From assembly GCA_934591815.1 (NCBI GenBank), contig CAKTPV010000018.1, positions 1-35,961 on the forward strand: a stretch of 35,961 nt of DNA. The letters run 5' to 3'. The notes below the pieces were generated by a model that ran no database searches, was not told where the DNA came from, and saw only the letters and a list, made by a program, of their open reading frames with translations. Within the stretch, counting starts at the first letter, position 1, and each line of letters opens with the position of its first letter. Made by a program: the position numbers and the translations under genes. The stretch comes from an uncultured Oscillospiraceae bacterium. GTDB taxonomy: Bacteria > Bacillota > Clostridia > Oscillospirales > Oscillospiraceae. Shown in pieces: positions 17,532 through 26,503 of the stretch.

Positions 17532-18014
17532 ATGCGCTGTCTGCGCTGTTTTTTCGCGCTTCTCACCGCCGCTGTATGCGCGGTGCTGCTGTACTGTCTG
17601 TATCTCAAAGCCCCCGATCCGCTGACGCGGGCACTGGCCCCGTGCAACGGCAGTCCGTGGGAGCAGGGAAAGCTGGCGTTCTGGGCCATGCTCCCCGCGG
17701 CGCTGACTCTGCATCATCTGGAGCCGGATAGCTCCCGCAGCGGGCTGTGCGCCGCTGTATTGCTGGCAGCTGTGCTGGCCGCCGCGCTGTCCCCGCTGGG
17801 TCTGTCTCCCGTGCTCCTGTACCTGCTGTCCTTTGCCGCCGCACTGACGGCCTATGCCCTGCTGCTGCGCCGCATACGAGGCGGCGAACTGCTGTGGTAC
17901 GCCGCACTGCTCCTGCTGGCTGTCGCCTGCATCCTGTTCAGCATCCTGCCCCCTGCCGGTGCGCTGTTCACCGACCCCGCTGACGTGTCTGCCATCGCCC
18001 CTATCCCCTTCTGA
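17532..18014 (+). CDS. DUF6512-like integral membrane protein
   Basis: 160 residues with about five membrane helices and short loops. The segment APCNGSPWEQGKLAFWAMLP (residues 36-55) matches the family pattern APVNESVWEHxKLxFFP, which is why I assign DUF6512. The start is well supported by GGGAGGTGA six bases before the ATG. A competing open frame on the opposite strand (17457-18113) has a low-complexity Gln/Gly-rich product and is regarded as a shadow. Function is unknown. It is a single-gene unit between two minus-strand units and ends at a shared terminator. Confidence 0.75.
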   Translation: MRCLRCFFALLTAAVCAVLLYCLYLKAPDPLTRALAPCNGSPWEQGKLAFWAMLPAALTLHHLEPDSSRSGLCAAVLLAAVLAAALSPLGLSPVLLYLLSFAAALTAYALLLRRIRGGELLWYAALLLLAVACILFSILPPAGALFTDPADVSAIAPIPF

Positions 18015-18017
18015 GCT

Positions 18018-18055
18018 GCAAAAAGGAGGACGCCCATGGGCGTCCTCCTTTTTGC
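18018..18055. terminator. Bidirectional intrinsic terminator
   Basis: An 18 bp perfect stem (18018-18035 with 18038-18055) around a 2-base AT centre, with A5 on the left and T5 on the right inside the stem ends. It separates the DUF6512 gene (plus) from the transglutaminase-FnIII gene (minus). Confidence 0.9.
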
Positions 18056-18069
18056 TTATCTCCCGTCGG

Positions 18070-20622
18070 TCAGGGCATAGTGACCCGCAGACCAAAGGTA
18101 TTGTATTTGGCACTTAGCGTCTCGCCATCCGCCGCCACACCACGCACAGTGTAGGCGTACATCATACCGGACTTGCCGGTAGTATCCTTGAAGCTCAAAG
18201 CATTGACCTTCTTCCCCACCAGCACCCAAGCGGAGGCCGGTACATCTCTGGACGGCGGATTGACCGCCCGATAGACGTTATAGGTCTTGGCATTGGCAGC
18301 CGGCTTCCACGTCACCTGAATGCCCTTTGTCCCGGTGGTGACCTGCTCGGCGCCCACCATCGCCACCTTGGCAGGCTTGGGGAGCGTAGCGCTGACGCCG
18401 GTCTTGTCGAAGCCGGAGCTGAGGGCTCCGTTGGCGTTGATACCGCGGACGGTGTAGGTATATTTCACGCCCGCCTTAGCGGTCTTGTCCGTCCAGCTTG
18501 TGCCGGTCACGTTCGCAATACCCTTCCACTTGGTGTTCACCGCGTCCTTCCGGTACACGCGGTATTTTTCCGCACCAGCCGCTGCCTTCCAAGCAACGGT
18601 AATGCCGCTGCTGCCGACTGTCGCGCCGCTCAGTGTCACATTGGCGGGTACGGGTGCCGCACCGGGGATCGTGGCACTGACGCCGGTCTTATCGAAGCCG
18701 GAGCTGAGGGTACCGTTGGCGTTGATACCGCGGACGGTGTAGGTATATTTCACGCCCGCCTGAGCGGTCTTATCCGTCCAGCTGGTGCCGGTGACATTGG
18801 CGATGCCCTTCCACTTGGGGTTGGCGGCGTCCTTCCGGTACACGCGGTACTGTGCTGCGCCATCCGCCGCATTCCACGTCACCACGATCGCGCTGCCGCT
18901 CACCGTGGCATTGCCGAGGGTCACATCAGCGGGTACGGCGGGTACCGCGCCGGGAACCGTGGCGCTGACACCGGTGGCGTCAAAGCCGGGGCTGAGGGTC
19001 TTACCGTCGCTCCCGATGCCGCGCACCGTATAGGTGTAGGTCACACCCGCCGCAGCGGTCTTGTCCGTCCAGCTGGTACCGTCCACGTTTGCAAGGCCCT
19101 TCCACTTGGGGTTGGCGGCGTCCTTCCGGTACACGCGGTACTGCGCTGCGCCATCCGCCGCATTCCACGTCACGGTAATGCCGTTGCTATCGCCCGTCGC
19201 ACCGATCAGCGTCACATTGGCCGGCGTGGTGGGCGCAGGCGTGGGCGCTGCGGGCATGGCGGCGCTGACGCCGGTATTATCAAAGCCAGGGCTGAGGGTC
19301 TTGCCGTCGCTCCCGATGCCGCGCACCGTATAGGTGTAGGTCACACCCGCCGCAGCGGTCTTGTCCGTCCAGCTGGTACCGTCCACGTTTGCAAGGCCCT
19401 TCCACTTGGGGTTGGCGGCGTCCTTCCGGTACACGCGGTACTGTGCTGCGCCATCCGCCGCATTCCACGTCACGGTAATACCGCTGCTGTCGCCTGCCGC
19501 GCCGATCAGCGTCACGTTGGCCGGTGTGGCGGGCTTAGGCACAACGGGTGTGGCGCCACCCTCCGCCACCCTATAATCCGTGGTGGAGACCTTGGAGGCG
19601 TATTCATTCCAGAAGTAGGTGTATTCGTTCTCCGTCCTGACCGCGTGATTCTTACTGAATTCCGTTAGGCCCTTGAGGAAATAGCTGTGACTGCTCCTTC
19701 CCTCGTCCCACGTGACATCCACGCAGTAGTACTTGCCATCGTCCATCTGCACGATGTTCCAAGCGTGATCTATCCAACCGCTGCCGCTGTTGCCCCTGCC
19801 CGTAATGATGCGGCAGTCAATGCCCGCGCTGTTGGCCAGACGGTAGAACAGGTTGGCGTAACCCTGACACACTGCCTTCTTGTCAATGGCTGCCGCATAG
19901 GCGGTGTACTTCAGCATATAGTCGCCGTCATCCAGGTTGTCATAGTCGTATCTGACATTTTTTGCGATCCAGTCATAAATGGCCGCCGCCTTCTGATAGG
20001 TGGTCTTGCCATCCAGTGCCAGCTGGGGCAGGATCGTGCCGTGAATGTAGTTTGTCAGCTCCTGCTCCTGTGCGGCAGTGGTGTACCATAGGGTGCTGAA
20101 CTTTGGGTGATGCTGATAGGTTACGGTAAAGACTTGGCTTGCGCCGTTATCTGTAGGATACACGAGGAAAACCGGGCAGTAATACCCGCCGTTATGGTAG
20201 CGCAGATAGTCTCCAGTGGCGCCGGTACCCTTCATGTGCGCCATTGCGCTCCGCCAGATCCGCCCCACCGCCTCGCTGGCATCTGCGCCATAGGCCTGCT
20301 TGACATGCAGCGTGATCTCATCCTTGCGGGCAAGCATCTGCTTATGCAGCTCCTTGGCTGCCTCCACCTCGGACAGACACTCGTCTGCATTCGGCGGCTG
20401 CTCCGCCAGATCCGCCGTCGACAGTGCCTGCGCCCACAGGCCGGTCTTGTCCCTCTGTGTACCGGCATACAGCGGGTTGATATATACCGGTGCCTGAACG
20501 CTTCGCGCCTCGCCCTTTTCGGTCAAGCCGCTCTCCATCGCCATAGCCTGTACCGGCAGCAGCGTCAGTGACATCACCAACGCCAATACCAATGCCATCA
20601 GACTCTTTCTTACCCGTTTCAT
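18070..20622 (-). CDS. Secreted transglutaminase-like protein with five fibronectin type III repeats
   Basis: 850 residues from the ATG at 20622, six bases after AGGAGG; an ATG 15 bases further up sits inside that ribosome site. A Sec signal peptide (MKRVRKSLMALVLALVMS..., cleavage near AMAME) indicates export. A transglutaminase/cysteine-protease-like domain covers about residues 195-310 with Cys252 in KAVCQGYA, His286 in DHAWNIV and Asp302 in CVDVTWDEG. Five fibronectin III-like units of about 95-100 residues follow, sharing YRVYRKDA.NPKWKG and YTYTVRGI; the last is divergent. No LPXTG, S-layer or choline-binding anchor is seen, so it is secreted or non-covalently held. Likely acts at the cell wall or on host/diet proteins; target unknown. 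Confidence 0.9.
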   Translation of the reverse strand: MKRVRKSLMALVLALVMSLTLLPVQAMAMESGLTEKGEARSVQAPVYINPLYAGTQRDKTGLWAQALSTADLAEQPPNADECLSEVEAAKELHKQMLARKDEITLHVKQAYGADASEAVGRIWRSAMAHMKGTGATGDYLRYHNGGYYCPVFLVYPTDNGASQVFTVTYQHHPKFSTLWYTTAAQEQELTNYIHGTILPQLALDGKTTYQKAAAIYDWIAKNVRYDYDNLDDGDYMLKYTAYAAAIDKKAVCQGYANLFYRLANSAGIDCRIITGRGNSGSGWIDHAWNIVQMDDGKYYCVDVTWDEGRSSHSYFLKGLTEFSKNHAVRTENEYTYFWNEYASKVSTTDYRVAEGGATPVVPKPATPANVTLIGAAGDSSGITVTWNAADGAAQYRVYRKDAANPKWKGLANVDGTSWTDKTAAAGVTYTYTVRGIGSDGKTLSPGFDNTGVSAAMPAAPTPAPTTPANVTLIGATGDSNGITVTWNAADGAAQYRVYRKDAANPKWKGLANVDGTSWTDKTAAAGVTYTYTVRGIGSDGKTLSPGFDATGVSATVPGAVPAVPADVTLGNATVSGSAIVVTWNAADGAAQYRVYRKDAANPKWKGIANVTGTSWTDKTAQAGVKYTYTVRGINANGTLSSGFDKTGVSATIPGAAPVPANVTLSGATVGSSGITVAWKAAAGAEKYRVYRKDAVNTKWKGIANVTGTSWTDKTAKAGVKYTYTVRGINANGALSSGFDKTGVSATLPKPAKVAMVGAEQVTTGTKGIQVTWKPAANAKTYNVYRAVNPPSRDVPASAWVLVGKKVNALSFKDTTGKSGMMYAYTVRGVAADGETLSAKYNTFGLRVTMP
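18361..19550. repeat. Tandem coding repeats, about 300 bp period
   Basis: Four consecutive FnIII-coding units lie about 294-300 bp apart. The two nearest the catalytic domain are almost identical: 19005-19142 repeats at 19305-19442 with no difference that I can see. The other two units diverge more. The unit at 18070-18360 is a fifth, distant relative. The gradient suggests recent duplication or gene conversion within the gene. Confidence 0.85.
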
Positions 20623-20770
20623 GGATCTCCTCCTCATGTCATCACGTCCTCTTCCCGGGAGCCTTTTGCGTATGCCCTCAGTTTACCATGCGAATTTGGA
20701 AAAGTACATTGCTTTTTCATGCCTTGGGATAACTATTTTTCCGCATAGCAAGCCTGTGATCTTCTCCTGA

Positions 20771-20805
20771 CGTAAAAAGAGACGGCTGCGCCGTCTCTTT
20801 TTACG
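20771..20805. terminator. Intrinsic terminator after bipA
   Basis: A 15 bp stem (20772-20786 with 20790-20804) with a 3-base loop, carrying A5 and T5 at its ends; read on the minus strand it ends in TTTTTAC, directly after the bipA stop at 20809. Confidence 0.9.
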
Positions 20806-20808
20806 TGG

Positions 20809-22641
<1,833 letters not shown>

Positions 22642-22683
22642 AGGTATGACCCCCTTCTCTCGGGTAAATTCACTAACCTTTGT

Positions 22684-22712
22684 ATTATATGCTCTTAAAG
22701 TGTCGAATGCAA
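22684..22712 (-). promoter_or_regulatory. Promoter of bipA/typA
   Basis: Minus strand TTGCAT (22707-22712), 17-base spacer, TATAAT (22684-22689, perfect -10). Transcription would start near 22677, giving a leader of about 36 bases before the TTG start. Confidence 0.8.
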
Positions 22713-22744
22713 GCCTTTTCCACAACTTTTTCTTTCCGCCGCCG

Positions 22745-22773
22745 TTGACAACCGCCCGTCTCTGGGGTACAAT
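22745..22773 (+). promoter_or_regulatory. Promoter of the tRNA-Arg gene
   Basis: TTGACA (22745-22750, perfect -35), 17-base spacer, TACAAT (22768-22773). Start near 22780, about 105 bases before the mature tRNA, so the primary transcript has a 5' leader to be removed by RNase P. Divergent from the bipA promoter, with -35 boxes 32 bases apart. Confidence 0.75.
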
Positions 22774-22885
22774 GGCGTTTGTACCGGTTAGCGATTTATA
22801 TACGCCTCCGTACCTCACCGGGATAGAGGGCCCGCCCCTTAAGCGGTCGTTCAATCCTCACTATTTACAATTTCATTTGATATAC

Positions 22886-22962
22886 GCGCCAATAGCTCAG
22901 TTGGATAGAGCGTCCCCCTCCTAAGGGGAAGGCCGGGGGTTCGAATCCCTTTTGGCGCGCCA
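22886..22962 (+). tRNA. tRNA-Arg (anticodon CCT)
   Basis: A full cloverleaf can be drawn: acceptor GCGCCAA/TTGGCGC, D arm GCTC...GAGC, anticodon stem TCCCC/GGGGA with loop CTCCTAA (anticodon CCT, reading AGG), T arm GGGGG-TTCGAAT-CCCTT with two G-T pairs, discriminator G and encoded CCA at 22960-22962. AGG is a rare arginine codon in this GC-rich genome. Confidence 0.96.
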
Positions 22963-22971
22963 GATAATAAC

Positions 22972-23010
22972 GCCGAAAGCCTTTGTTTTCAAGGGTTTTC
23001 GGCTTTTTTA
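22972..23010 (+). terminator. Intrinsic terminator after tRNA-Arg
   Basis: A 14 bp stem with two G-T pairs (22972-22985 with 22990-23003), loop TTTT, followed by TTTTTTATT, nine bases after the tRNA CCA end. Confidence 0.88.
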
Positions 23011-23102
23011 TTGAGCAGTAAAAGAAAAAATAATCAACCTTCGCTTGGAGAGGATTTTCTCTTTTATTGCTGCAAGGGAATCATGGTTACGCTGTCCTCT
23101 TT

Positions 23103-23771
23103 TCACCGCTGCCCCAGCTGCTCCGTCACGGCAAAGTGGTTTTTCTCATATCGGATCAGCCCGTCCCGCTGCATGAGGGACAGCTCATTGCTCAGCGCGC
23201 TGCGCTCCACGTTCAGGTAATCCGCCAGCTGCTGGCGGTTGTAGGGTATGTCGAATTCGTAGCTGCCGGTGCGCTTGATGCACTCCGAGAAATAGGACAG
23301 CAGCCGCTTGCGGATGGACTTGGGCGAGGTGTGCAGCACCCGGCGGGAGAGCTGCAAGTTCTTCCCGGCGGAGAGTGTCAGCAGGTTTCGCAGCAGCCGG
23401 AGGTGGCGGGGACACACCTTGGCGCAGGGCTCCAGCACCTGCCCGATGTGCAATAGCAGCACCTCCGTGTCCTCGGCGGCGGTGACGTTGACCATCAGCG
23501 GCTCGCCCGGCACGCAGGCATACGCCTCCGCAAAGATGCCGCCTGCGCCCACGCTGCTGAGGACGCTGTTGTTGCCCCACACGTCCCCCATCTCGATGAT
23601 GACACGGCCGGACAGCACCACGCCCAGCTGCTCCGTGGGCGTCCCCTCCGGCAGGATGACCGCGCCCTTTTTATAGTTGCGCTCTGCGGCGCGCAGGCAG
23701 CGCAGCATTTCCTCGATGTCCGGCACCGTCATGCCGCGAAAAAGTGGGGTGTTCCCCAAATTGATCCGCAT
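23103..23771 (-). CDS. Crp/Fnr family transcriptional regulator
   Basis: 222 residues from the ATG at 23771, six bases after AAGGAG; an upstream in-frame ATG at 23810 lies at the transcription start and is rejected. An N-terminal cyclic-nucleotide-binding-type beta-barrel (about residues 8-125, with the PEGTPTEQLGVVLSGRV pattern) is joined by a long helix to a C-terminal winged helix with recognition region NRQQLADYLNVERSALSNELSLM. No FNR-type N-terminal cysteine set is seen, so an iron-sulfur sensor is unlikely; Cys residues in EPCAKVCPRH may matter. It is divergent from a ferredoxin-rubredoxin operon and probably regulates it and itself through the palindrome at 23787-23800. The signal it senses (redox, NO, heme) is not known. 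Confidence 0.92.
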   Translation of the reverse strand: MRINLGNTPLFRGMTVPDIEEMLRCLRAAERNYKKGAVILPEGTPTEQLGVVLSGRVIIEMGDVWGNNSVLSSVGAGGIFAEAYACVPGEPLMVNVTAAEDTEVLLLHIGQVLEPCAKVCPRHLRLLRNLLTLSAGKNLQLSRRVLHTSPKSIRKRLLSYFSECIKRTGSYEFDIPYNRQQLADYLNVERSALSNELSLMQRDGLIRYEKNHFAVTEQLGQR

Positions 23772-23786
23772 ATTTTTCTCCTTTTC

Positions 23787-23800
23787 GTTGGCGTGCCAAC
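23787..23800. promoter_or_regulatory. Candidate Crp/Fnr-type operator
   Basis: The 14-base inverted repeat GTTGGCGTGCCAAC has 6-base arms around a 2-base centre, the size and shape of an FNR-type site (5+4+5) but with GTTGG/CCAAC arms. Its centre is about 41.5 bases upstream of the start predicted from TAAAAT (23823-23828) on the plus strand, the class II activator position, and at about +10 to +23 of the minus-strand transcript, a repressing position. Confidence 0.6.
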
Positions 23801-23815
23801 AGACTTTCATAAATT

Positions 23816-23844
23816 ATGATAGTAAAATGAAGCCACAAAGTCAA
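23816..23844 (-). promoter_or_regulatory. Promoter of the Crp/Fnr gene
   Basis: Minus strand TTGACT (23839-23844), 17-base spacer, TATCAT (23816-23821). Transcription would start near 23809. It overlaps the -10 region inferred for the opposite ferredoxin promoter. Confidence 0.65.
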
Positions 23845-23869
23845 GAAGAACCGCAAGGAGGACAAAAAT

Positions 23870-24583
23870 ATGGTACGGAGAATCATTGAGATCGACAGGG
23901 ACAAGTGCAACGGCTGCGGCGCCTGCGCCGAGGCGTGTCACGAGGGCGCCATCGCCATGGTGGACGGCAAGGCGCAGCTGATGCGGGACGACTACTGCGA
24001 CGGGCTGGGGGACTGCCTGCCCACCTGCCCCACCGGGGCCATCACCTTCGTGGAGCGGGAGGCCGCCGCCTACGATGAAAAAGCCGTCATGGAGAACAAG
24101 CAGCGGAAAATGCGGGAGCAGGGCATGACGCTGCCCTGCGGCTGCCCCGGCAGCCAGTCCCGGAACATTCAGCGCGAGGCCGCGCCCGCCGCGGAAGCAT
24201 CCCGCGCTGAGCAAGCGAGCCGCCTGTCCCAGTGGCCGGTGCAGATCAAGCTGGTGCCGGTGAACGCGCCCTATTTTGACGGGGCGCGGCTGCTCATCGC
24301 CGCCGACTGCACCGCCTACGCCTACGCCGCCTTCCACGAGCGGTTCATCAAGGGACACATCACGCTGGTGGGCTGTCCCAAGCTGGACAGCGTGGACTAT
24401 GCCGAAAAGCTGACGGAGATCATCCGGGAAAACGACATTAAGAGCGTCACCGTCGTCCGCATGGAGGTGCCCTGCTGCGGCGGGCTGGAGCTGGCGGCGA
24501 AAAAGGCACTCCAGCAGAGCGGGAAGTTCATCCCGTGGCAGGTGGTCACCGTCACGGTGGACGGCCGGCTGGTGGAGGAGTAA
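23870..24583 (+). CDS. 4Fe-4S ferredoxin-domain protein, probable electron-transfer component
   Basis: 237 residues, no signal peptide. The N-terminal dicluster ferredoxin region has a classic first cluster motif C13xxC16xxC19xxxC23 and a second set C43xxxxxC49xxxC53P. Further cysteines occur as CGCPG (about residue 91), VGCPKLD and VPCCGGL in the C-terminal half, which resembles the accessory domain of clostridial ferredoxin proteins found near Crp/Fnr regulators and hybrid-cluster genes. It likely carries electrons between a ferredoxin-type donor and the rubredoxin encoded next. AAGGAGG precedes the ATG. Partner enzymes are not in the window. Confidence 0.9.
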   Translation: MVRRIIEIDRDKCNGCGACAEACHEGAIAMVDGKAQLMRDDYCDGLGDCLPTCPTGAITFVEREAAAYDEKAVMENKQRKMREQGMTLPCGCPGSQSRNIQREAAPAAEASRAEQASRLSQWPVQIKLVPVNAPYFDGARLLIAADCTAYAYAAFHERFIKGHITLVGCPKLDSVDYAEKLTEIIRENDIKSVTVVRMEVPCCGGLELAAKKALQQSGKFIPWQVVTVTVDGRLVEE

Positions 24584-24613
24584 AACACAGGAGAACACGA
24601 AAGGAGAAGTATT

Positions 24614-24769
24614 ATGAAATACGTTTGCACCGTTTGCGGCTGGGAGTACGACGAGAGCGTGGGGTATCCCGAGGGTGGCATCTCCCCCGGTACGCCATGG
24701 AGCGAGGTGCCGGAGGATTTTGAATGCCCCCTGTGCGGCGTGGGTAAGGATTCCTTCGAGGAGGCGTGA
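24614..24769 (+). CDS. Rubredoxin
   Basis: A 51-residue protein with two CxxCG knuckles: C5-TVC8G near the start and C38-PLC41G near the end, together with the conserved [16 protein letters not shown] and VPEDF segments. This is a textbook rubredoxin that binds one iron through four cysteines. AAGGAG lies seven bases before the ATG. It is 30 bases downstream of the ferredoxin-type gene and probably co-transcribed, forming a cytoplasmic electron-transfer pair, likely for oxygen, peroxide or NO detoxification (inference). Confidence 0.97.
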   Translation: MKYVCTVCGWEYDESVGYPEGGISPGTPWSEVPEDFECPLCGVGKDSFEEA

Positions 24770-24805
24770 GCCTTCTGAAGGGCAGGAGTCAAGTGACAAG
24801 CGATA

Positions 24806-24870
24806 AAGCCCGAAAGCGGCTGCGCGGCTGCGGGGAGAACGCTCTCCGCAGCCGCGCAGCTTTTGGGCTT
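24806..24870. repeat. Long imperfect palindrome (extended hairpin)
   Basis: A 19 bp stem with one G-T pair (24819-24837 with 24842-24860, loop AACG) continues, past a 3-base bulge, into a further 10 bp stem (24806-24815 with 24861-24870). No clean T-tract follows on either strand, though CCTTTTTCG lies 4 bases after it. It may end the rubredoxin transcript or be a mobile palindromic element. The rest of the 370-base gap up to 25140 holds an AT-rich stretch, a short hairpin at 25088-25105 and no convincing gene. Confidence 0.7.
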
Positions 24871-25139
24871 GGTCCTTTTTCGCAGAGGCTTTCTTCTTGC
24901 TGCCCCTGCCTCTTTGCCCCAATCGCTTTATTTTCAGCGAATTTAAGATATATTTCCATTAAATTTCCGTTCTTAACAAAGATTTTAACCCATTCGCTTT
25001 ATTATGGTAATAGAATGCAGCGTGTCTGTCCCACCAGCGCCGCCCTCTTCCGCTGCGGCTGTGGAGACAGTAAAAATAAACGATCCTTGCGGCAGAAACG
25101 CCGCAGAAGAACGACGACAAAGATCAAGGAGGAACGAAC

Positions 25140-26213
25140 ATGAACACGAAGAAACTAATGACATTGCTGTTGGCAGTCGTGCTGGTGCTCTCTCTGGCCG
25201 CCTGCGGCGCAAAGGGCGGCGATCACATGGGCGGCATGGACAACGAGCCGAAGAACGCCGAGGAGGCAGCCGCCATGCACAAGGAGCTGACAGCGCAGGA
25301 GGCTGCTATTCTGGCAGAGAACACAGCACTTTGGGAAAAGGTCTTTATGGCAGCGGACAAGGGTAAGATCATGATGGAGGACGGCAAAAACTACGGCGAC
25401 TTCCTGTTGGAAACCATCAACGCCGCCAAGGATCAGTTTTCGGCAGACGAGCTGAAGCTGCTTCAGAGTGAGGCGGAGAAGATCCGCGACATCGGAAACA
25501 AGCTGGCCGCACTGGAGGAAAAGTATCCCGAGATCGTGCAAAAATCTCTGGACAGCGATATGAATATGCCGGCGGACAAGGATATGGACACGATGCCCGA
25601 CAGCGGCAATAAGGACAATAAAACCGACGGCGGCAACACAGGCAACAAGACCGATAGCGGCAGCACGGGCAACACCCCCGACAATGGCAGTACGGGCAAC
25701 AAGACCGATAGTGGCAGCACGGGCAACAAGACGGATGACAGCAGCCTGCCGAAGTTCCCTGCCTTTGAGGGCAAGGATCTGGACGGGAATACGGTAAAGA
25801 GCAGCGATCTGTTCTCCGGCAATGCCGTCACCGTGGTGAATTTCTGGTTCACCACCTGCGGTCCCTGTGTGGGCGAGTTGGGCGATCTGGACGCGCTGAA
25901 CAAGGAGCTTTCCGGCAAGGGCGGTGCGCTGATCGGCATCAACGCCTTTACGCTGGACGGCAACGAGGCGGCTATCTCTGACGCCAAGGATGTGCTGACT
26001 CAGAGCGGTGCCACCTATCAGAACGTGTACTTCGATTCCGGCAGCGAGGCGGGCAAGTTCGTGGAGAGCATCTACGCCTATCCCACCACCTACGTGGTCA
26101 ACCGCAGCGGCCGCATCGTGGGTGATCCCATTGTGGGGGCTATCACCAGCAAGGCGCAGGCCGATGCACTGCAAGCTCAGATCGACAAGGCACTGGCTGC
26201 CGATATGGGCTGA
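25140..26213 (+). CDS. Thioredoxin-like (TlpA/ResA family) lipoprotein
   Basis: 357 residues. A lipoprotein signal ends in LAAC with the lipid-anchored Cys22. Residues about 28-155 are a charged helical region of unknown role. A flexible linker of Gly/Asn/Lys/Thr/Asp/Ser repeats (GNKTDSGSTGN-like, about 155-200) leads to a thioredoxin fold from about 203, with the redox motif C240-G-P-C243 after NFWFTT and a cis-proline in YAYPTTYVV. It should act as a membrane-anchored disulfide reductant on the outer face. Its operon partners (DUF6132 and an MsrAB lipoprotein) point to reduction of MsrAB as its job. GGAGG precedes the ATG. Confidence 0.93.
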   Translation: MNTKKLMTLLLAVVLVLSLAACGAKGGDHMGGMDNEPKNAEEAAAMHKELTAQEAAILAENTALWEKVFMAADKGKIMMEDGKNYGDFLLETINAAKDQFSADELKLLQSEAEKIRDIGNKLAALEEKYPEIVQKSLDSDMNMPADKDMDTMPDSGNKDNKTDGGNTGNKTDSGSTGNTPDNGSTGNKTDSGSTGNKTDDSSLPKFPAFEGKDLDGNTVKSSDLFSGNAVTVVNFWFTTCGPCVGELGDLDALNKELSGKGGALIGINAFTLDGNEAAISDAKDVLTQSGATYQNVYFDSGSEAGKFVESIYAYPTTYVVNRSGRIVGDPIVGAITSKAQADALQAQIDKALAADMG

Positions 26214-26239
26214 TCCAATATCTTCAAAGGGAGGCTATT

Positions 26240-26473
26240 ATGAAGAAAAAGAACTGTAAGCTGACGAGCATTCTGCGCGTCATTGCCCTGCCCCTGGTGG
26301 GCAGCGCCGGAGGGTGGCTGTACTACCGCTATGTGGGCTGCGCCACCGGCACCTGCGCCGTTACATCCAGCCCGTGGCTCTCCACCGGCTTCGGCTGCGT
26401 CCTTGGGTCGCTGCTGTATACCGTCCTGCGGCCCGGCCGCGGCAAGAGACAGGACGGCGACGGCGCGGAGTGA
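26240..26473 (+). CDS. DUF6132-like small membrane protein
   Basis: 77 residues with two membrane helices (about 11-31 and 48-65). Between them is GC34-ATGT-C39-AVTSSPW, matching the GCxTGxCPITxNP pattern of DUF6132 proteins. The two cysteines lie close to the membrane surface. GGGAGG lies eight bases before the ATG. It sits between a thioredoxin-like lipoprotein and an MsrAB lipoprotein, all on the same strand with gaps of 26 and 30 bases. The family has no established function; redox relay or metal handling are possibilities suggested by the cysteines and neighbours. Confidence 0.8.
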   Translation: MKKKNCKLTSILRVIALPLVGSAGGWLYYRYVGCATGTCAVTSSPWLSTGFGCVLGSLLYTVLRPGRGKRQDGDGAE

Positions 26474-26503
26474 CCCTTGCTCCCCCTGAAAGGAGGAAAC
26501 GCC

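Noticed and set aside
17457..18113. Minus-strand frame opposite the DUF6512 gene
   Set aside because: Low-complexity Gln/Gly/Arg-rich product that runs through the terminator at 18018-18055; the plus-strand product has proper membrane helices, a family motif and a strong ribosome site.
22820..22865. tRNA-like bases (GGATAGAG, CCCCTTAAG, GTTCAATCC) upstream of tRNA-Arg
   Set aside because: The order recalls a tRNA, but the T stem and anticodon stem do not pair and position 33 of the loop would be C, so I do not call a tRNA or pseudo-tRNA.
25600..25745. Short repeats resembling a repeat array
   Set aside because: They are in-frame codons of the Gly/Asn/Thr/Asp/Ser linker of the thioredoxin-like lipoprotein, with no constant spacer structure; not a CRISPR.
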